A DNA stretch of 64,000 nucleotides from Actinomycetes bacterium (GCA_029552065.1 JAKPEG010000087.1:1-64000); one strand, 5' to 3'. Shown: positions 1-9,131, counted from the first letter of the stretch. Numbers and translations: made by a program. Notes: a model not told the origin generated them from the sequence alone.

Positions 1-639
1 CAGCCCCGACTCCTGGATGAGGTCGCCGAGCAACAGGGTCGTCAGCGGCGTGCGCGGCGACGGCAGCAGCACAACGGTGCACCCCGCGGCCAGCGCCGCA
101 CCGAACTTGAAGATCGCCAGGTTGAGCGGGTAGTTGTAGCCGGTGATCGCCGCGACGACTCCGACCGGCTCGTAGACCACGTCGCTCATCGTGGGCACCG
201 GCTTGTCGTAGCTCCCGAGGTGCACGGTCCGGTCGGTTGCCGCGGCGTCGGCGGCCCAGCGCAGGTGCTCCTGGACCGCCATCTTCACCTGCAGGTATTC
301 GGCGAGGCTCACCGGCGTGCCGACCTCGTTGACGATCGAGGGCAGCAGCCGGTCGGCGGCGGCCTCCAGCACGTCGGCGAAGCGGTGGATGTGCCGGGCC
401 CGCTCCTGGCCCGACAGCGCCGCCCAACCCGGGAAAGCCTCGCGGGCGGCCTCGACGGCCGCGTCGACCTGCCCCGCAGAGGCGCCGGTCACCGTCGCGA
501 TGACCGCCTCGGTGGCGGGGTTGAGCACGTCCCACACCTCGCCATCACCGTCGACCATCCGGCCGCCGATGAGCATGGTGCGGGTGTCGGGGACCCACTC
601 GCGCACGGAGGCGGGGAAGGGTTCGGCCTGGGTGGTCAT
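1..639 (-). CDS. Aldehyde dehydrogenase family protein (partial, C-terminus outside window)
   Basis: NAD(P)-dependent oxidation of an aldehyde to an acid. The 213 visible codons give the N-terminal cofactor-binding half: TRTMLIGGRMVDG near residue 20, then PVGVVAAITGYNYPL near 160, which keeps the conserved Asn of the usual PWNFP loop. The Lys of the usual V-x-L-K-P-S motif is replaced (VVLLPSPRTP near 190), so cofactor preference may differ. The ATG overlaps the stop of the upstream acyl-CoA ligase as ATGA, so the genes are probably translationally coupled. It is the last visible gene of a six-gene leftward operon. The catalytic Cys lies outside the window and cannot be checked. Confidence 0.9.
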   Translation of the reverse strand, partial: MTTQAEPFPASVREWVPDTRTMLIGGRMVDGDGEVWDVLNPATEAVIATVTGASAGQVDAAVEAAREAFPGWAALSGQERARHIHRFADVLEAAADRLLPSIVNEVGTPVSLAEYLQVKMAVQEHLRWAADAAATDRTVHLGSYDKPVPTMSDVVYEPVGVVAAITGYNYPLNLAIFKFGAALAAGCTVVLLPSPRTPLTTLLLGDLIQESGL

Positions 640-2330
640 CGCTGCTCCTCGGGGCTGGGTTCGGGGGCGCCCACCAGGGCACCCCGCTCACGGTCATAGG
701 TGCCAGCCGGTATGCCGTCCTCCCGGAGGACGGCCTTGCGCACCTTCTCGGACGGGGTCTTGGGCAGGGCCTCGACCACGCGCAGATAGCGCGGGATCGC
801 GAAGGCGGGGATCCGGCCGACACACCAGTCGAGGATCCCGGCCGGATCGACAGTGCCGCCTGGCCCGGCCTCACCGGAGACGATGACGGCGGCGAGCACC
901 TCGTCCTCGCCGGCCTCGACGTCGGCCGGCACGCCGACGACCGCACACTCGAGGACGTCGGGGTGGCCGAGCACGGCCTGCTCGACCTCGTAGGAACTGA
1001 TGTTCTCGCCGCGTCGGCGCAGCGCGTCCTTGTAGCGGTCGACGAAGTAGAACCAGCCGTCGGCGTCCTTGCGCAGCGCATCGCCGGTGTGGAACCACAG
1101 GTTGCGCCAGGCCTGCACGGTCTGCTCGGGCATGCCGTAGTAGCCGAGGCTGCAGGTCCACGGCGCCACCGGCCGGACGACGAGCTCGCCGACCTCCCCG
1201 AGGGGGACCTCGCGGTCGGTCTCCGGATCGACCAACCGGATGTCGAACCAGTCCGCCGCCTGCAGGCCGGCCGCGCCGGGCGGCCGCGGCTCGCCGTAGG
1301 GGGTGATGATGGGCGCCGAAGTCTCGGTGAGCCCGAAGGCGTCGACGAAGGCCTCGATGCCATACCGGGCCTTGAACTCCTCGACGATCGACGAAGCGGT
1401 CGGGGCGGCATACACGCAGCGCAGGCGGTTGTCGAGGTCGTCGGGGCGCGGCGGTTGCTTCCAGGCGAAGTCCATCATCACGCCGACGAAGTTGGTCACG
1501 GTGACGCCGGAGTCGCGCACGTGGTCGATCCAGCGGCTCGCGCTGAACTTCGACCGGATCACCGCGCGTCCGCCGGCGAGCAAGGCCGGGTATGCCGCCA
1601 TGAACTGGGCGTTGCCGTGGAAGAGCGGGGTGGTGGTGAGGTAGACGTCCGCGCTGGTCAGCCGGGTGAAGCAGACGACCTCTTGGGCGAAGAAGTAGAG
1701 CTGCGAACAGGGCATCGCCACGCCCTTGCTCGGCCCGGTGGTGCCGGAGGTGAAGAAGATCGCGCCGAGGTCGCGTGGGGACGGTGGAGTGAGCTGACGC
1801 GGGGCGCTTGCTTGCAGGTCGTCCCACGGGTCGGCCTGCCAACCATGTGCCCGCAACAGCGCGATGGCCTCCGCAGCCGAGCCGGTGTCGATGACCCAGA
1901 GGTGCTCGATGCAGCGGATCTGCTCGGCGATGGCGGCCAGGCGTTGGGCGTGCACGTCGTCGACGACCGCGAACCGAGGCGTGGTGAGGGTGACCTGGTG
2001 GCGCAGGAACTCGCCCTCATAGTTGGTGTTGACCGGCACCTCCACCAGCCCGGCCACCGCGGTGGCCCACCAGGTCCGCACGAAGCGCGAGGAGTTGGCC
2101 GCCATCACCATGACGCGGTCGCCGAAGACCGCGCCCGCGTCGAGCAGCCCGCCGGCGACGCGTTCGGCGCTGGCCAGCCCCTCGGCATAGGTGAGGGTGA
2201 AGTCCTCCTCGGGGCACTCGAGGGCGAGCGCGTCGGGACGGATGGCGGCATGGTGACGCAGCACCTGGTCGAGGGTCCAGGTCTGCGGGTCCGGGAAGGT
2301 CGGCACGAGCTCGCGGTAGGTCCGCATCAC
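636..2330 (-). CDS. AMP-forming acyl-CoA synthetase (ANL superfamily)
   Basis: Activates a carboxylic acid with ATP and CoA. Motifs in order: FFTSGTTGPSKGV near residue 190 (phosphate-binding loop), DAFGLTET near 315, WFHTGDALRKDADGWFYFVD near 415, the hinge DRYKDALRRRGENIS, and the catalytic-lysine segment LPKTPSEKVRKAV near 535. The length of 564 aa is normal. It resembles carnitine/crotonobetaine-CoA ligase and FadD-type enzymes, but the substrate cannot be read from sequence. The start is GTG overlapping the upstream stop (GTGA), with ATG one codon later as an alternative. It lies between a luciferase-like monooxygenase and an aldehyde dehydrogenase, which suggests it activates the acid made by this operon. 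Confidence 0.93.
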   Translation of the reverse strand: MMRTYRELVPTFPDPQTWTLDQVLRHHAAIRPDALALECPEEDFTLTYAEGLASAERVAGGLLDAGAVFGDRVMVMAANSSRFVRTWWATAVAGLVEVPVNTNYEGEFLRHQVTLTTPRFAVVDDVHAQRLAAIAEQIRCIEHLWVIDTGSAAEAIALLRAHGWQADPWDDLQASAPRQLTPPSPRDLGAIFFTSGTTGPSKGVAMPCSQLYFFAQEVVCFTRLTSADVYLTTTPLFHGNAQFMAAYPALLAGGRAVIRSKFSASRWIDHVRDSGVTVTNFVGVMMDFAWKQPPRPDDLDNRLRCVYAAPTASSIVEEFKARYGIEAFVDAFGLTETSAPIITPYGEPRPPGAAGLQAADWFDIRLVDPETDREVPLGEVGELVVRPVAPWTCSLGYYGMPEQTVQAWRNLWFHTGDALRKDADGWFYFVDRYKDALRRRGENISSYEVEQAVLGHPDVLECAVVGVPADVEAGEDEVLAAVIVSGEAGPGGTVDPAGILDWCVGRIPAFAIPRYLRVVEALPKTPSEKVRKAVLREDGIPAGTYDRERGALVGAPEPSPEEQR

Positions 2331-3382
2331 GGGGCGCTCCCCGCCGCGAGCAGCGCCTCGTCGATGTCGGTGCGCGGGGTGATCGCGGTGATCGCGGGCA
2401 CGACCTCACGGCCGAGCCGGTCAAGGGCGGCAACCGCCTCGTCGCTGCTCATCGACGGCCAGGTGGGTCGCAGCAGGATCGGGTCGACGGGCAATCGGGT
2501 GACCAGGTCGGTGAGCTGGGCGATCACCTGCGCATCGGTACCGACCACCGCGTGCCCCGAGACCGCCTGGGCGAACTCGGTGGCCAACTGCTCGGCGTTC
2601 ATCACGTCCAGGCCCTTGTTGGCATAGGTGAGATACCGTCCTTGGGCGACCCGGGCATACTCGACCATCGCCTCCTGGGCGGTGTCGGCGACCTGCACGT
2701 TGCGGCGCAGTGGCTGCGGGCCAAACGCCTTGCCGCGCTGCGCGAACATGTCCCGGACGATCGCGTAGCGGCGGGCCACCTCGGGCACCGGCGTCTCCGG
2801 CGGGCAGGCGTAGGCATCGCCGTACCGCCCGGCCCGGCGCACCCCGGCCTCGGCGTGCGCGCCGATCCAGATGGGCGGATAGGGCTGCTGGACCGGCTGG
2901 ATGTGCGGGTGCACGTCGTGCAGCTGCCAGAACCGGCCCTCGTGGTTCACCGTCTCCTGGGTCCACAGCTTCGTCATCAGTTGGAGCGATTCGTCGAAGC
3001 GCGCGCCGCGCTCCTTGTAGGGCACGTCGAGGTAGTCGAACTCCTCCGGCCGGTAGCCGCCGCCGGCACCGAAGACCAGCCGCCCCTCGGTGACGATGTC
3101 GAGGGTGGCGATCTCCTCGGCCAGCATCACCGGGTGGTAGAGGGGAGCGATGATGATCTGCGGGACGAGTCGCACGTGTGGGTCGACCTCGGCGGCCAGC
3201 CGCGCGAACAGCGGCACGGGTTGCAGCCAGCGCAGCTCGCCGTAGAGGAAGTGCTGGCCGATCGCGAGGTATGTGAACCCGTTGCGCTGGGCGGCCTCGA
3301 CGTAGCGCAGCAGGTCGCTGAAGTGCTGCTGCGGCGAGGTCGTGCGCGGGATGTCGCTGATGAGCAAACCGACGTTCACCAT
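2327..3382 (-). CDS. LLM-class (luciferase-like) flavin-dependent monooxygenase
   Basis: TIM-barrel flavin-dependent oxidoreductase of the bacterial luciferase family, 351 aa. Family segments include VNVGLLISDIPRTTSP at the start, LVFGAGGGYRPEEFDYL near residue 105, and PPIWIGAHAEAGVRRAGRYGD near 175. Relatives use FMNH2 or F420H2; some, such as the diketocamphane monooxygenases, do Baeyer-Villiger chemistry on cyclic ketones. Next to an SDR that could make a ketone, such a ring-expanding step is plausible but inferred. The start ATG is 16 bp after the SDR stop, with a GAGG-type ribosome site. Its stop overlaps the ligase start. Confidence 0.9.
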   Translation of the reverse strand: MVNVGLLISDIPRTTSPQQHFSDLLRYVEAAQRNGFTYLAIGQHFLYGELRWLQPVPLFARLAAEVDPHVRLVPQIIIAPLYHPVMLAEEIATLDIVTEGRLVFGAGGGYRPEEFDYLDVPYKERGARFDESLQLMTKLWTQETVNHEGRFWQLHDVHPHIQPVQQPYPPIWIGAHAEAGVRRAGRYGDAYACPPETPVPEVARRYAIVRDMFAQRGKAFGPQPLRRNVQVADTAQEAMVEYARVAQGRYLTYANKGLDVMNAEQLATEFAQAVSGHAVVGTDAQVIAQLTDLVTRLPVDPILLRPTWPSMSSDEAVAALDRLGREVVPAITAITPRTDIDEALLAAGSAP

Positions 3383-3398
3383 GGTCGTTGCCTACCTC

Positions 3399-4166
3399 TC
3401 ACTCGAAGCGTGCCGGCAGACCGGCGGTCGACCAACCGCCGTCGACGTGCAACACCTGACCGTTGACATAGCTCGCCCGGTCGGAGGCGAGGTAGGCGAC
3501 AGCGTCGGCGATCTCCTCGGGCCGCCCGAGCCGGCCCATCGGGATGCGCGAGGTGTAGCGGCCCTCGTCCACCCGGCCGGTCGCCACCATCGCCCGCAAC
3601 ATGTCCGTGTCGATGGAGCCGGGCGCGACCGCGTTGACCCGGATGCCTCGCGATCCGAACTCGGTTGCCAGGGCGATCACCAGGCCGTTGACCCCCGCCT
3701 TGCTGGCCCCGTATGCCGCGCGCTCGGCGAAGCCGAGGGCCGAGACGATCGAAGAGAGCATGACGATCGAGCCGCCCGGCCCGAGCAGCGGCGCCGCGTG
3801 TTTGGCGGCGAGGAAGGCGGCCTTGAGGTTGACATCGAGCACCGTGTCCCACCGCTGCGCGGCGTAGTCGGGCGTCGCACCGGGGTCGGAGATCCCGGCG
3901 TTGACGACCACGCAGCGCAACCCGCCGCCGATCGCCGCGCCGGTCGCGCAGGCCCGGGCGAGCAGTTCCTCGTTGACGACGTCGCCGACGATGGCGGTGT
4001 GCGGCGCGCCGAGGGCGTCGAAGACCGACCGCAGACCTGGCTCTGCGAGGTCGACCCCGACCACGGCATAGCCCTCGGCTGCGAAGGTGCGCGCGATGAC
4101 CGCGCCCATTCCGCGGGCGGCACCGGTGACGACGACACCGCAGGCCCGGCTCGGCTCGGCGCTCAC
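3399..4166 (-). CDS. Short-chain dehydrogenase/reductase
   Basis: Classical SDR of 255 aa that interconverts an alcohol and a ketone with NAD(P). It has the Rossmann motif TGAARGMG near residue 15, the NAG motif (VVNAGISDPG near 88), the catalytic Tyr-Lys motif in AAYGASKAGV near 150, and a PGSIDTDM segment near 182. The GTG start overlaps the stop of the NTF2-like gene. Its probable role is to oxidise a hydroxylated intermediate before the luciferase-like enzyme downstream. Substrate unknown. Confidence 0.93.
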   Translation of the reverse strand: MSAEPSRACGVVVTGAARGMGAVIARTFAAEGYAVVGVDLAEPGLRSVFDALGAPHTAIVGDVVNEELLARACATGAAIGGGLRCVVVNAGISDPGATPDYAAQRWDTVLDVNLKAAFLAAKHAAPLLGPGGSIVMLSSIVSALGFAERAAYGASKAGVNGLVIALATEFGSRGIRVNAVAPGSIDTDMLRAMVATGRVDEGRYTSRIPMGRLGRPEEIADAVAYLASDRASYVNGQVLHVDGGWSTAGLPARFE

Positions 4167-4630
4167 CGGTCGCCGCCATCCTGGGCGGCCCCGACGTTCG
4201 TGTATGCCGTCTCGGCGGCCGGCAGGTAGAGCACCCGATCAACGCGAATCACCTTGTGCGCCAACAGTAAGGTCCCATCCTGGTCGACGTGCACGTCGTC
4301 GTAGCGGCCGGCGATGATGCGGGTCCGCTCAGTCTCGAACATGGTGGCCTCGAAATAGGCGTGGGTCTGGATCTTGTCCGAGGGTCCGCGGTGGGCGACG
4401 ACATTGGAGATGACGTGGGTGGAGCGGGGGATCGCCTCGGCGGCGAAGGCACGATAGACCTCGAGGAAGGCCTCGACTCCCGTCCGGGTGCCGTCGGCGC
4501 GGGTCATCCGCACGTCTGGGGTGACCAGGGCCCGCAGCGCGTCGAGGTCGTGCTCGTCGACGGCCCAGGCGTAGCGGTGATAGAGCAACGTGCAACGCGC
4601 GGTGAGCAGGGCACGGTCGGCGTCGCTCAT
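4163..4630 (-). CDS. NTF2-like (SnoaL-type) protein
   Basis: Small alpha+beta cone-fold protein, 155 aa, with the family pattern RCTLLYHRYAWAVDEHDLDALRALV followed by a beta-rich half. Such proteins act as isomerases, dehydratases or small-substrate hydrolases, or bind ligands without catalysis. I chose the ATG at 4630 because GAGAGGA lies 5 bp before it. A GTG at 4654 would add eight residues and overlap the PPOX stop as GTGA, as at other junctions of this operon, so that start is equally possible. It is one of three NTF2-like genes in the island. Confidence 0.8.
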   Translation of the reverse strand: MSDADRALLTARCTLLYHRYAWAVDEHDLDALRALVTPDVRMTRADGTRTGVEAFLEVYRAFAAEAIPRSTHVISNVVAHRGPSDKIQTHAYFEATMFETERTRIIAGRYDDVHVDQDGTLLLAHKVIRVDRVLYLPAAETAYTNVGAAQDGGDR

Positions 4631-4650
4631 GGAAGTCCTCTCGGGTGTGC

Positions 4651-5184
4651 TCACGGGGTCGACTCCGGGGTGGGCTGTGCACCCGCCGGCCCTGGCGGCG
4701 TCCGGCCGCCGCCGGGGATCTTGCGCGAGTCGTGGCTCACCGCGACAGCGACCGGCCGCGCCTGGAAGACCACCCGATTGGGGCTGTCGAGCAGCTTGCG
4801 CCACGGCCCGGTGTCCTCGGGCTGGAGTCGTTTGGTGAACTCGCCGAGGAACCAGTCCAGCGTGGTCCGGTCGCGGTGCACCGTCACGACGCACTTGTAT
4901 GCCGCCATCCGTCGCCCCGGCAGGCCGGTGCCCGCGTTGCTCACCACGATCGTCGCGCGCGGGTCGCGCTCGATCCCGCGGGTTTGGCTGCGCCCCTCGA
5001 CGGCCGTGAGCCAGAAGACGCCATCGACGTGGATGAAGGTCATCACCACGCCGCTGGGCCAGCCCGCGTCACTGGAGAAGACGAAGGTGCACTCGGTCTG
5101 TGCGGTGAGCAACTCGGTGCGCTCGGCACGCTGCAGCCCGAGGCCCTGCAAGGCCTCCAGATCGTCGATCCCGACCCGGCCCAT
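4651..5184 (-). CDS. PPOX-type flavin-binding protein (pyridoxamine 5'-phosphate oxidase fold)
   Basis: Split-barrel FMN/F420-binding family. Visible signature: LTAQTECTFVFSSDAGWPSGVVM, then a short strand containing FWLTAVEGRSQTRGIERDP, then ATIVVSNAGT. This is the usual arrangement of the first three barrel strands and the R-x-x-x-I-x-R-D-P turn. The start at 5184 (177 aa) is chosen over an upstream ATG at 5247 because AAGGGAG lies at the right distance. It is the first gene of the leftward operon and could supply reduced flavin or reduce an enone. Substrate unknown. Confidence 0.82.
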   Translation of the reverse strand: MGRVGIDDLEALQGLGLQRAERTELLTAQTECTFVFSSDAGWPSGVVMTFIHVDGVFWLTAVEGRSQTRGIERDPRATIVVSNAGTGLPGRRMAAYKCVVTVHRDRTTLDWFLGEFTKRLQPEDTGPWRKLLDSPNRVVFQARPVAVAVSHDSRKIPGGGRTPPGPAGAQPTPESTP

Positions 5185-5276
5185 GGCTGTTCTCCCTTCA
5201 CGCACGGCGACCTTTTGATGGTATTCATATGCAGGATTTAAGGTCAAGCACTCTGCCGAGATCGTCTCGCCCTGTG

Positions 5277-5293
5277 TATGCTAACCATGATCA
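5277..5293 (+). promoter_or_regulatory. Candidate shared operator/promoter element (TAACCATGATCA, copy 1)
   Basis: In the divergent region between the PPOX operon and the thiolase operon, TAACCATGATCA (5282-5293) matches two other promoter regions of the island (14171-14182 and 19825-19836). TATGCT just before it could serve as a -10 box for the thiolase. A diverged version (GTATTCATATGCA) lies at about 5221-5233 nearer the PPOX gene. No regulator has been assigned. Confidence 0.45.
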
Positions 5294-5314
5294 GAGATTG
5301 AGATGGGAGGAAAG

Positions 5315-6496
5315 GTGACCACAGCCGTCGTTGTCGAGGCGATCCGCACCCCGATGGGCAAGGGCAAGGTCGGCGGGGCGCTCAGCGGGCTGCACCCGGT
5401 GGATCTGCTCGCCCAGACCCTGTCGGCCCTGATCGAGCGCTCCGGTATCGATCCGGGCAGCGTCGACGACGTCATCATCGGCTGCGTCGGCCAGAACCTC
5501 GAGCAGTCGGCCACGCCCGGACGGCAGGCCTGGCTGTCCGCCGGCTTCCCGGTCCACGTGCCCTCGGTCACCATCGAACGCAAGTGCGGCTCGGGTCAAC
5601 AGGCCGTCGAGTTCGCCGCCGCCGGCATCGCCGCGGGCCTCTACGACATCGTCGTCGCCGGGGGAGTGGAGTCGATGAGCCGGGTGCCGATCTTGTCGGC
5701 CCGAATGGGTGCCGACCCCCATGGGCCAGGGGTCCGGGGACGGTTCCCGGACCTGGTGCCGCAAGGCGTGTCCGCCGAGTTGGTCGCGCACCGCTGGGGG
5801 CTGTCCCGCGAGGTCCTCGACGAGTATGCCGCCCGCTCCCACCACCGTGCGGCCGGCACCGCTTCGTCGGGCGGCTTCGCCGACGAGATCGTCCCCGTGA
5901 CCCCTGCGGAGGGCGACCCGGTGACCGCCGACGAGTCGATCCGGCCGGGCACCACCGTCGAGCGGCTGGCCGGTCTTGACCCGGCCTTCGGCACCGACGA
6001 GATGCGGGCCCGCTTTCCCGAGCTGACCTGGTCGGTCACGGCCGGCAACTCCTCGCAGATCACCGACGGCGCGAGCGCGCTGCTGCTGATGAGCCGGGAG
6101 CGTGCCGAGGCGCTGGGGCTGCGGCCGCGAGCGCGCATCCACGCCTCGGCCGTCGTCGGCGACGATCCGCAGTTGATGCTCACCGGCCCGATCGCGGCGA
6201 CCACCAAGGTGTTGGCTCGGGCCGGGATGACGCTGGCCGACCTCGATGTCGTCGAGGTGAACGAGGCGTTCGCGTGCGTGCCGCTGGCCTGGCAGGCCGA
6301 GCACCCGTTCGACTCGGAGCGGCTCAATCCGCGCGGTGGGGCGATCGCCCTGGGACACCCCCTCGGCGCCTCGGGGGCCCGGATCATGACGACCATGCTT
6401 CACCACCTCGAGCAGACCGGCGGCCGCTTCGGCCTGCAGACGATCTGCGAGGCCGGTGGGATGGCCAATGCGACGATCCTCGAGCGCCTCGACTGA
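5315..6496 (+). CDS. Thiolase (acetyl-CoA acyltransferase)
   Basis: Cleaves a 3-ketoacyl-CoA with CoA, or runs in reverse. It has the nucleophilic Cys in ERKCGSGQQA near residue 90, NEAFA near 318, the active-site His in IALGHPLGASGARI near 348, and a C-terminal catalytic Cys in TICEAGGMANATI. The length of 393 aa is standard. The GTG at 5315 is preferred over an ATG at 5303 because GGGAGG sits 5 bp upstream. It begins a rightward operon with an SDR and an enoyl-CoA hydratase, a compact beta-oxidation set. Confidence 0.95.
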   Translation: MTTAVVVEAIRTPMGKGKVGGALSGLHPVDLLAQTLSALIERSGIDPGSVDDVIIGCVGQNLEQSATPGRQAWLSAGFPVHVPSVTIERKCGSGQQAVEFAAAGIAAGLYDIVVAGGVESMSRVPILSARMGADPHGPGVRGRFPDLVPQGVSAELVAHRWGLSREVLDEYAARSHHRAAGTASSGGFADEIVPVTPAEGDPVTADESIRPGTTVERLAGLDPAFGTDEMRARFPELTWSVTAGNSSQITDGASALLLMSRERAEALGLRPRARIHASAVVGDDPQLMLTGPIAATTKVLARAGMTLADLDVVEVNEAFACVPLAWQAEHPFDSERLNPRGGAIALGHPLGASGARIMTTMLHHLEQTGGRFGLQTICEAGGMANATILERLD

Positions 6497-6577
6497 GCAA
6501 CCACGACCACCTCCGACTCAGCCCGCGATCACGTCGCCCCACACCCCCGACCCACCCCGTCCGACAAGGAGCCAGGC

Positions 6578-7342
6578 ATGCAACTGCACGACACCTCGGC
6601 CGTCGTCACCGGCGGCGCCTCCGGCCTCGGCTTGGCCGCGGTCCGAGCCCTGCTCGACCGTGGCGTCCGGGTGACCATCCTCGACCTGCCCACCTCCGCG
6701 GGGGCCGAGGTGGCCGCCTCACTCGGCCCGGACGCGAGCTTCGTCGCCGGTGACGTGCGCGACGACGAGGCTGCCGCGCAGGCATGTGCGGCAGCCGACG
6801 AGCAGGCCCCGCTGCGCACCCTTGTGCACTGCGCGGGCCGCGGGGGCACTGTCCGCTTGGTGGGTCGGGACGGCACTCCGGGTGACTACGACCTCTACCG
6901 GGAGATCGTCTCGGTCAATCTCTTCGGCACCTTCAACCTGCTGCGCCACGCGGCCGCCCGCATGGCGGCCCACGAGCCGGTCGACGGCGAACGAGGGGTG
7001 TGCGTGCTGACCGCGTCGGTCGCGGCATACGAGGGTCAGATCGGACAGATCCCCTATGCCTCGGCCAAGGCCGGAGTGGTCGGCATGACGCTCGTCGCCG
7101 CCCGCGATCTTGCGCAGCGCCAGATCCGGGTCTGCAGCATCGCCCCCGGCGTGTTCGACACCCCGATCCTCGGCCGCTTCTCCCACGAGATCAAGGAGGG
7201 CCTGGCCGCTCAGGTGCCCCATCCGGCCCGGCTCGGCCGGCCCGAGGAGTTCGCCCTCACCGCCATGCACATCGTCGACAACCCGATGCTGAACGGGGAG
7301 ACGATCCGGCTGGACGGAGCCATCCGGATGGCACCCCGCTGA
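6578..7342 (+). CDS. SDR, type II 3-hydroxyacyl-CoA dehydrogenase-like
   Basis: NAD-dependent dehydrogenase of 254 aa. Motifs: TGGASGLGLAAVRALLDRG near residue 12 (cofactor site, with the Asp of ILDLP implying NAD), ASVAAYEGQIGQIPYASAKAG near 148 with the catalytic Tyr and Lys, and SIAPGVFDTPIL. This is the pattern of human HSD17B10-type 3-hydroxyacyl-CoA dehydrogenases and of BadH-like enzymes for cyclic hydroxyacyl-CoAs. Between a thiolase and an enoyl-CoA hydratase, it most likely does the 3-hydroxyacyl-CoA oxidation step. Confidence 0.9.
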   Translation: MQLHDTSAVVTGGASGLGLAAVRALLDRGVRVTILDLPTSAGAEVAASLGPDASFVAGDVRDDEAAAQACAAADEQAPLRTLVHCAGRGGTVRLVGRDGTPGDYDLYREIVSVNLFGTFNLLRHAAARMAAHEPVDGERGVCVLTASVAAYEGQIGQIPYASAKAGVVGMTLVAARDLAQRQIRVCSIAPGVFDTPILGRFSHEIKEGLAAQVPHPARLGRPEEFALTAMHIVDNPMLNGETIRLDGAIRMAPR

Positions 7343-7393
7343 CCCGAGCCAGGTGCCTTCGCACCGAGCGACACCCGACCGCGAGGACACACC

Positions 7394-8158
7394 ATGAACA
7401 CTCCCGTGCACACCGAGGCCCGCGACGGCGTGTTGATCGTGACGATCAACCGGCCCGAGGCACGCAATGCGATCAACACGGCCACCGCCGAGGCGATCGG
7501 GGCTGCGATGGACCGTCTCGACGCCGACCCCACCCTCGTCTGTGGGGTGGTCACCGGGGCGGGTGGGACGTTCTGTGCCGGAATGGATCTCGCGGCCTTC
7601 CTCGCCGGGGAGCGTCCCTCGATCCCGGTACGCGGCTTCGCCGGCATCGTCGAGCAACCGTCCGCCAAGCCGCTGGTGGCCGCCGTCGAGGGGGCGGCAG
7701 TAGCCGGTGGCTTCGAGATCGCCCTAGCCTGCGACCTCGTCGTGGCGACCGAGCGGACGCGCTTCGGGTTGCCCGAGGTGTCCCGGGGGCTGGTGGCGGC
7801 CGGTGGTGGGCTGCTGCGGCTGGCCGAGCGGATCCCCATGGCGTTGGCGATGGAGTGGGCCCTCACCGGTGCCCTCGTGCCCGCTCAGCGGGCCTACGAG
7901 GTCGGGCTGGTCAACCGGATCACCACCGTGGGTGGGGCGCTCGACGCCGCACTCGAACTGGCCGGCGCGATCGCCGCGAACGGCCCGCTGGCGGTGCGGG
8001 CCAGCAAGCGGATCCTGGGGGAGTGCGGCGGCTGGCCTGCGCCGGCGCGTTTCGACCTGATGCGCGAGATCAGCCTGCCGGTGCGTGGATCGGCCGACGC
8101 GCGCGAGGGTGCCCTCGCGTTCACCGAGAAACGCCCACCCGTCTGGCGCGGTGAATGA
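7394..8158 (+). CDS. Enoyl-CoA hydratase/isomerase (crotonase family)
   Basis: Crotonase-fold protein of 254 aa. Oxyanion-hole segments are present: GAGGTFCAGMDLAAF near residue 55 and EGAAVAGGFEIALACDL near 103. A Glu-containing loop, LPEVSRGLVAAGGGL, follows near 130, as in hydratases. It completes the thiolase-SDR-hydratase set and probably hydrates an enoyl-CoA. Its C-terminus is AREGALAFTEKRPPVWRGE, the usual crotonase ending. Confidence 0.92.
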   Translation: MNTPVHTEARDGVLIVTINRPEARNAINTATAEAIGAAMDRLDADPTLVCGVVTGAGGTFCAGMDLAAFLAGERPSIPVRGFAGIVEQPSAKPLVAAVEGAAVAGGFEIALACDLVVATERTRFGLPEVSRGLVAAGGGLLRLAERIPMALAMEWALTGALVPAQRAYEVGLVNRITTVGGALDAALELAGAIAANGPLAVRASKRILGECGGWPAPARFDLMREISLPVRGSADAREGALAFTEKRPPVWRGE

Positions 8159-8288
8159 CCCCCGTGTCGCCCCATATGCCGTGTGCAGCCGCTTCACCGG
8201 TCGGCTGCGGATGCGTCGCACCTGCGCCGCGGCTACCCTGCGTCTGGCGCAAGGGAGCGCTACCCCTCCGTGGACGCGGGTCTCACAC

Positions 8289-8306
8289 TGCTAATCTTTA
8301 ACAGCA
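8289..8306. promoter_or_regulatory. Possible GntR-type operator upstream of the FadR-like gene
   Basis: TGCT at 8289-8292 and AGCA at 8303-8306 frame an A+T-rich centre in an otherwise G+C-rich leader, 28 bp before the regulator start. The spacing is typical of GntR half-sites, but symmetry beyond the 4-bp arms is weak. Confidence 0.3.
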
Positions 8307-8333
8307 TTTCTCCCTCGGCGAGAGAACGATTTC

Positions 8334-9080
8334 ATGGAGCCCATGTCGACCCGTCCGCCCAAAGCGGCGATGATCGTTGCCCAGCGGATCGTCCGCGACA
8401 GCCTGCGCGAGGGCCTCAAGCCAGGTGACCTCATGGCTCCCGAGCGGACCATGCTCGAGAAATACCAAACCGGTCGCGGGACGTTGCGCGAGGCATTGCG
8501 GCTGCTGGAGTTCCAGGGTGTCATCGCCCTCAAGCCCGGCCCGCGCGGTGGCCCGGTGCTGCGCAACCCCGACCCGTCCCACCTCGCTTCGACGGTCGTG
8601 CTGCTCATGCAGATCAACGCCGCGCCCTTCCGGACCATCGTCGAGGTACGTGGCGCGCTCGAGCCGATGATCAGCTCGTTGGCCGCTGAGCGGATGGACG
8701 CCGACGATCTCGCTGCCTTGCAGGGGACGATCGACCAGATGCGCGCCGACCTCGGCGATCAGCACTCCTTCCTCGAGGCCAACAAGCGGTTCCACGACGT
8801 CATCGCATGGTCCTCGGGCAACGTGCTGTTCGGCTACATCGTCGACTCGCTACTGGGCATCATGGACGGCGCGGTCATGGGCATCCACTACCCGCCGCAC
8901 CGCCGGCAGGCGATCCTCGTCGCCCACGAGGAGATCTACGCCGCACTCGCCGCCCGGGATCCCGCCCTTTCCCAGGCGCGGATGCAGGAGCACATCGATG
9001 CCTATACCCGCTACGCGGAACGCAAGTACCGCGAGCTATTGGACGAGACGATCCCCTGGGACCAGCGCTACGTCGGTTGA
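8334..9080 (+). CDS. GntR-family transcriptional regulator, FadR subfamily
   Basis: DNA-binding regulator of 248 aa. The N-terminal winged helix (residues 10-75) contains MAPERTMLEKYQTGRGTLREA, the GntR recognition helix region, and GVIALKPGPRGGPVL, the wing. The C-terminal FCD domain has the metal-site pattern R..., F-L-E-A-N-K-R-F-H and later H residues. FCD regulators sense carboxylic acids or acyl-CoAs. It lies at the end of the beta-oxidation operon and faces the ABC importer operon, so it is a good candidate regulator of the island. ATG at 8343 is an alternative start. Confidence 0.9.
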   Translation: MEPMSTRPPKAAMIVAQRIVRDSLREGLKPGDLMAPERTMLEKYQTGRGTLREALRLLEFQGVIALKPGPRGGPVLRNPDPSHLASTVVLLMQINAAPFRTIVEVRGALEPMISSLAAERMDADDLAALQGTIDQMRADLGDQHSFLEANKRFHDVIAWSSGNVLFGYIVDSLLGIMDGAVMGIHYPPHRRQAILVAHEEIYAALAARDPALSQARMQEHIDAYTRYAERKYRELLDETIPWDQRYVG

Positions 9081-9131
9081 GCGTCGGCGCACCGGCTGCC
9101 GCGGCCGAGTTCACTCACGCGCCGAGTTCAC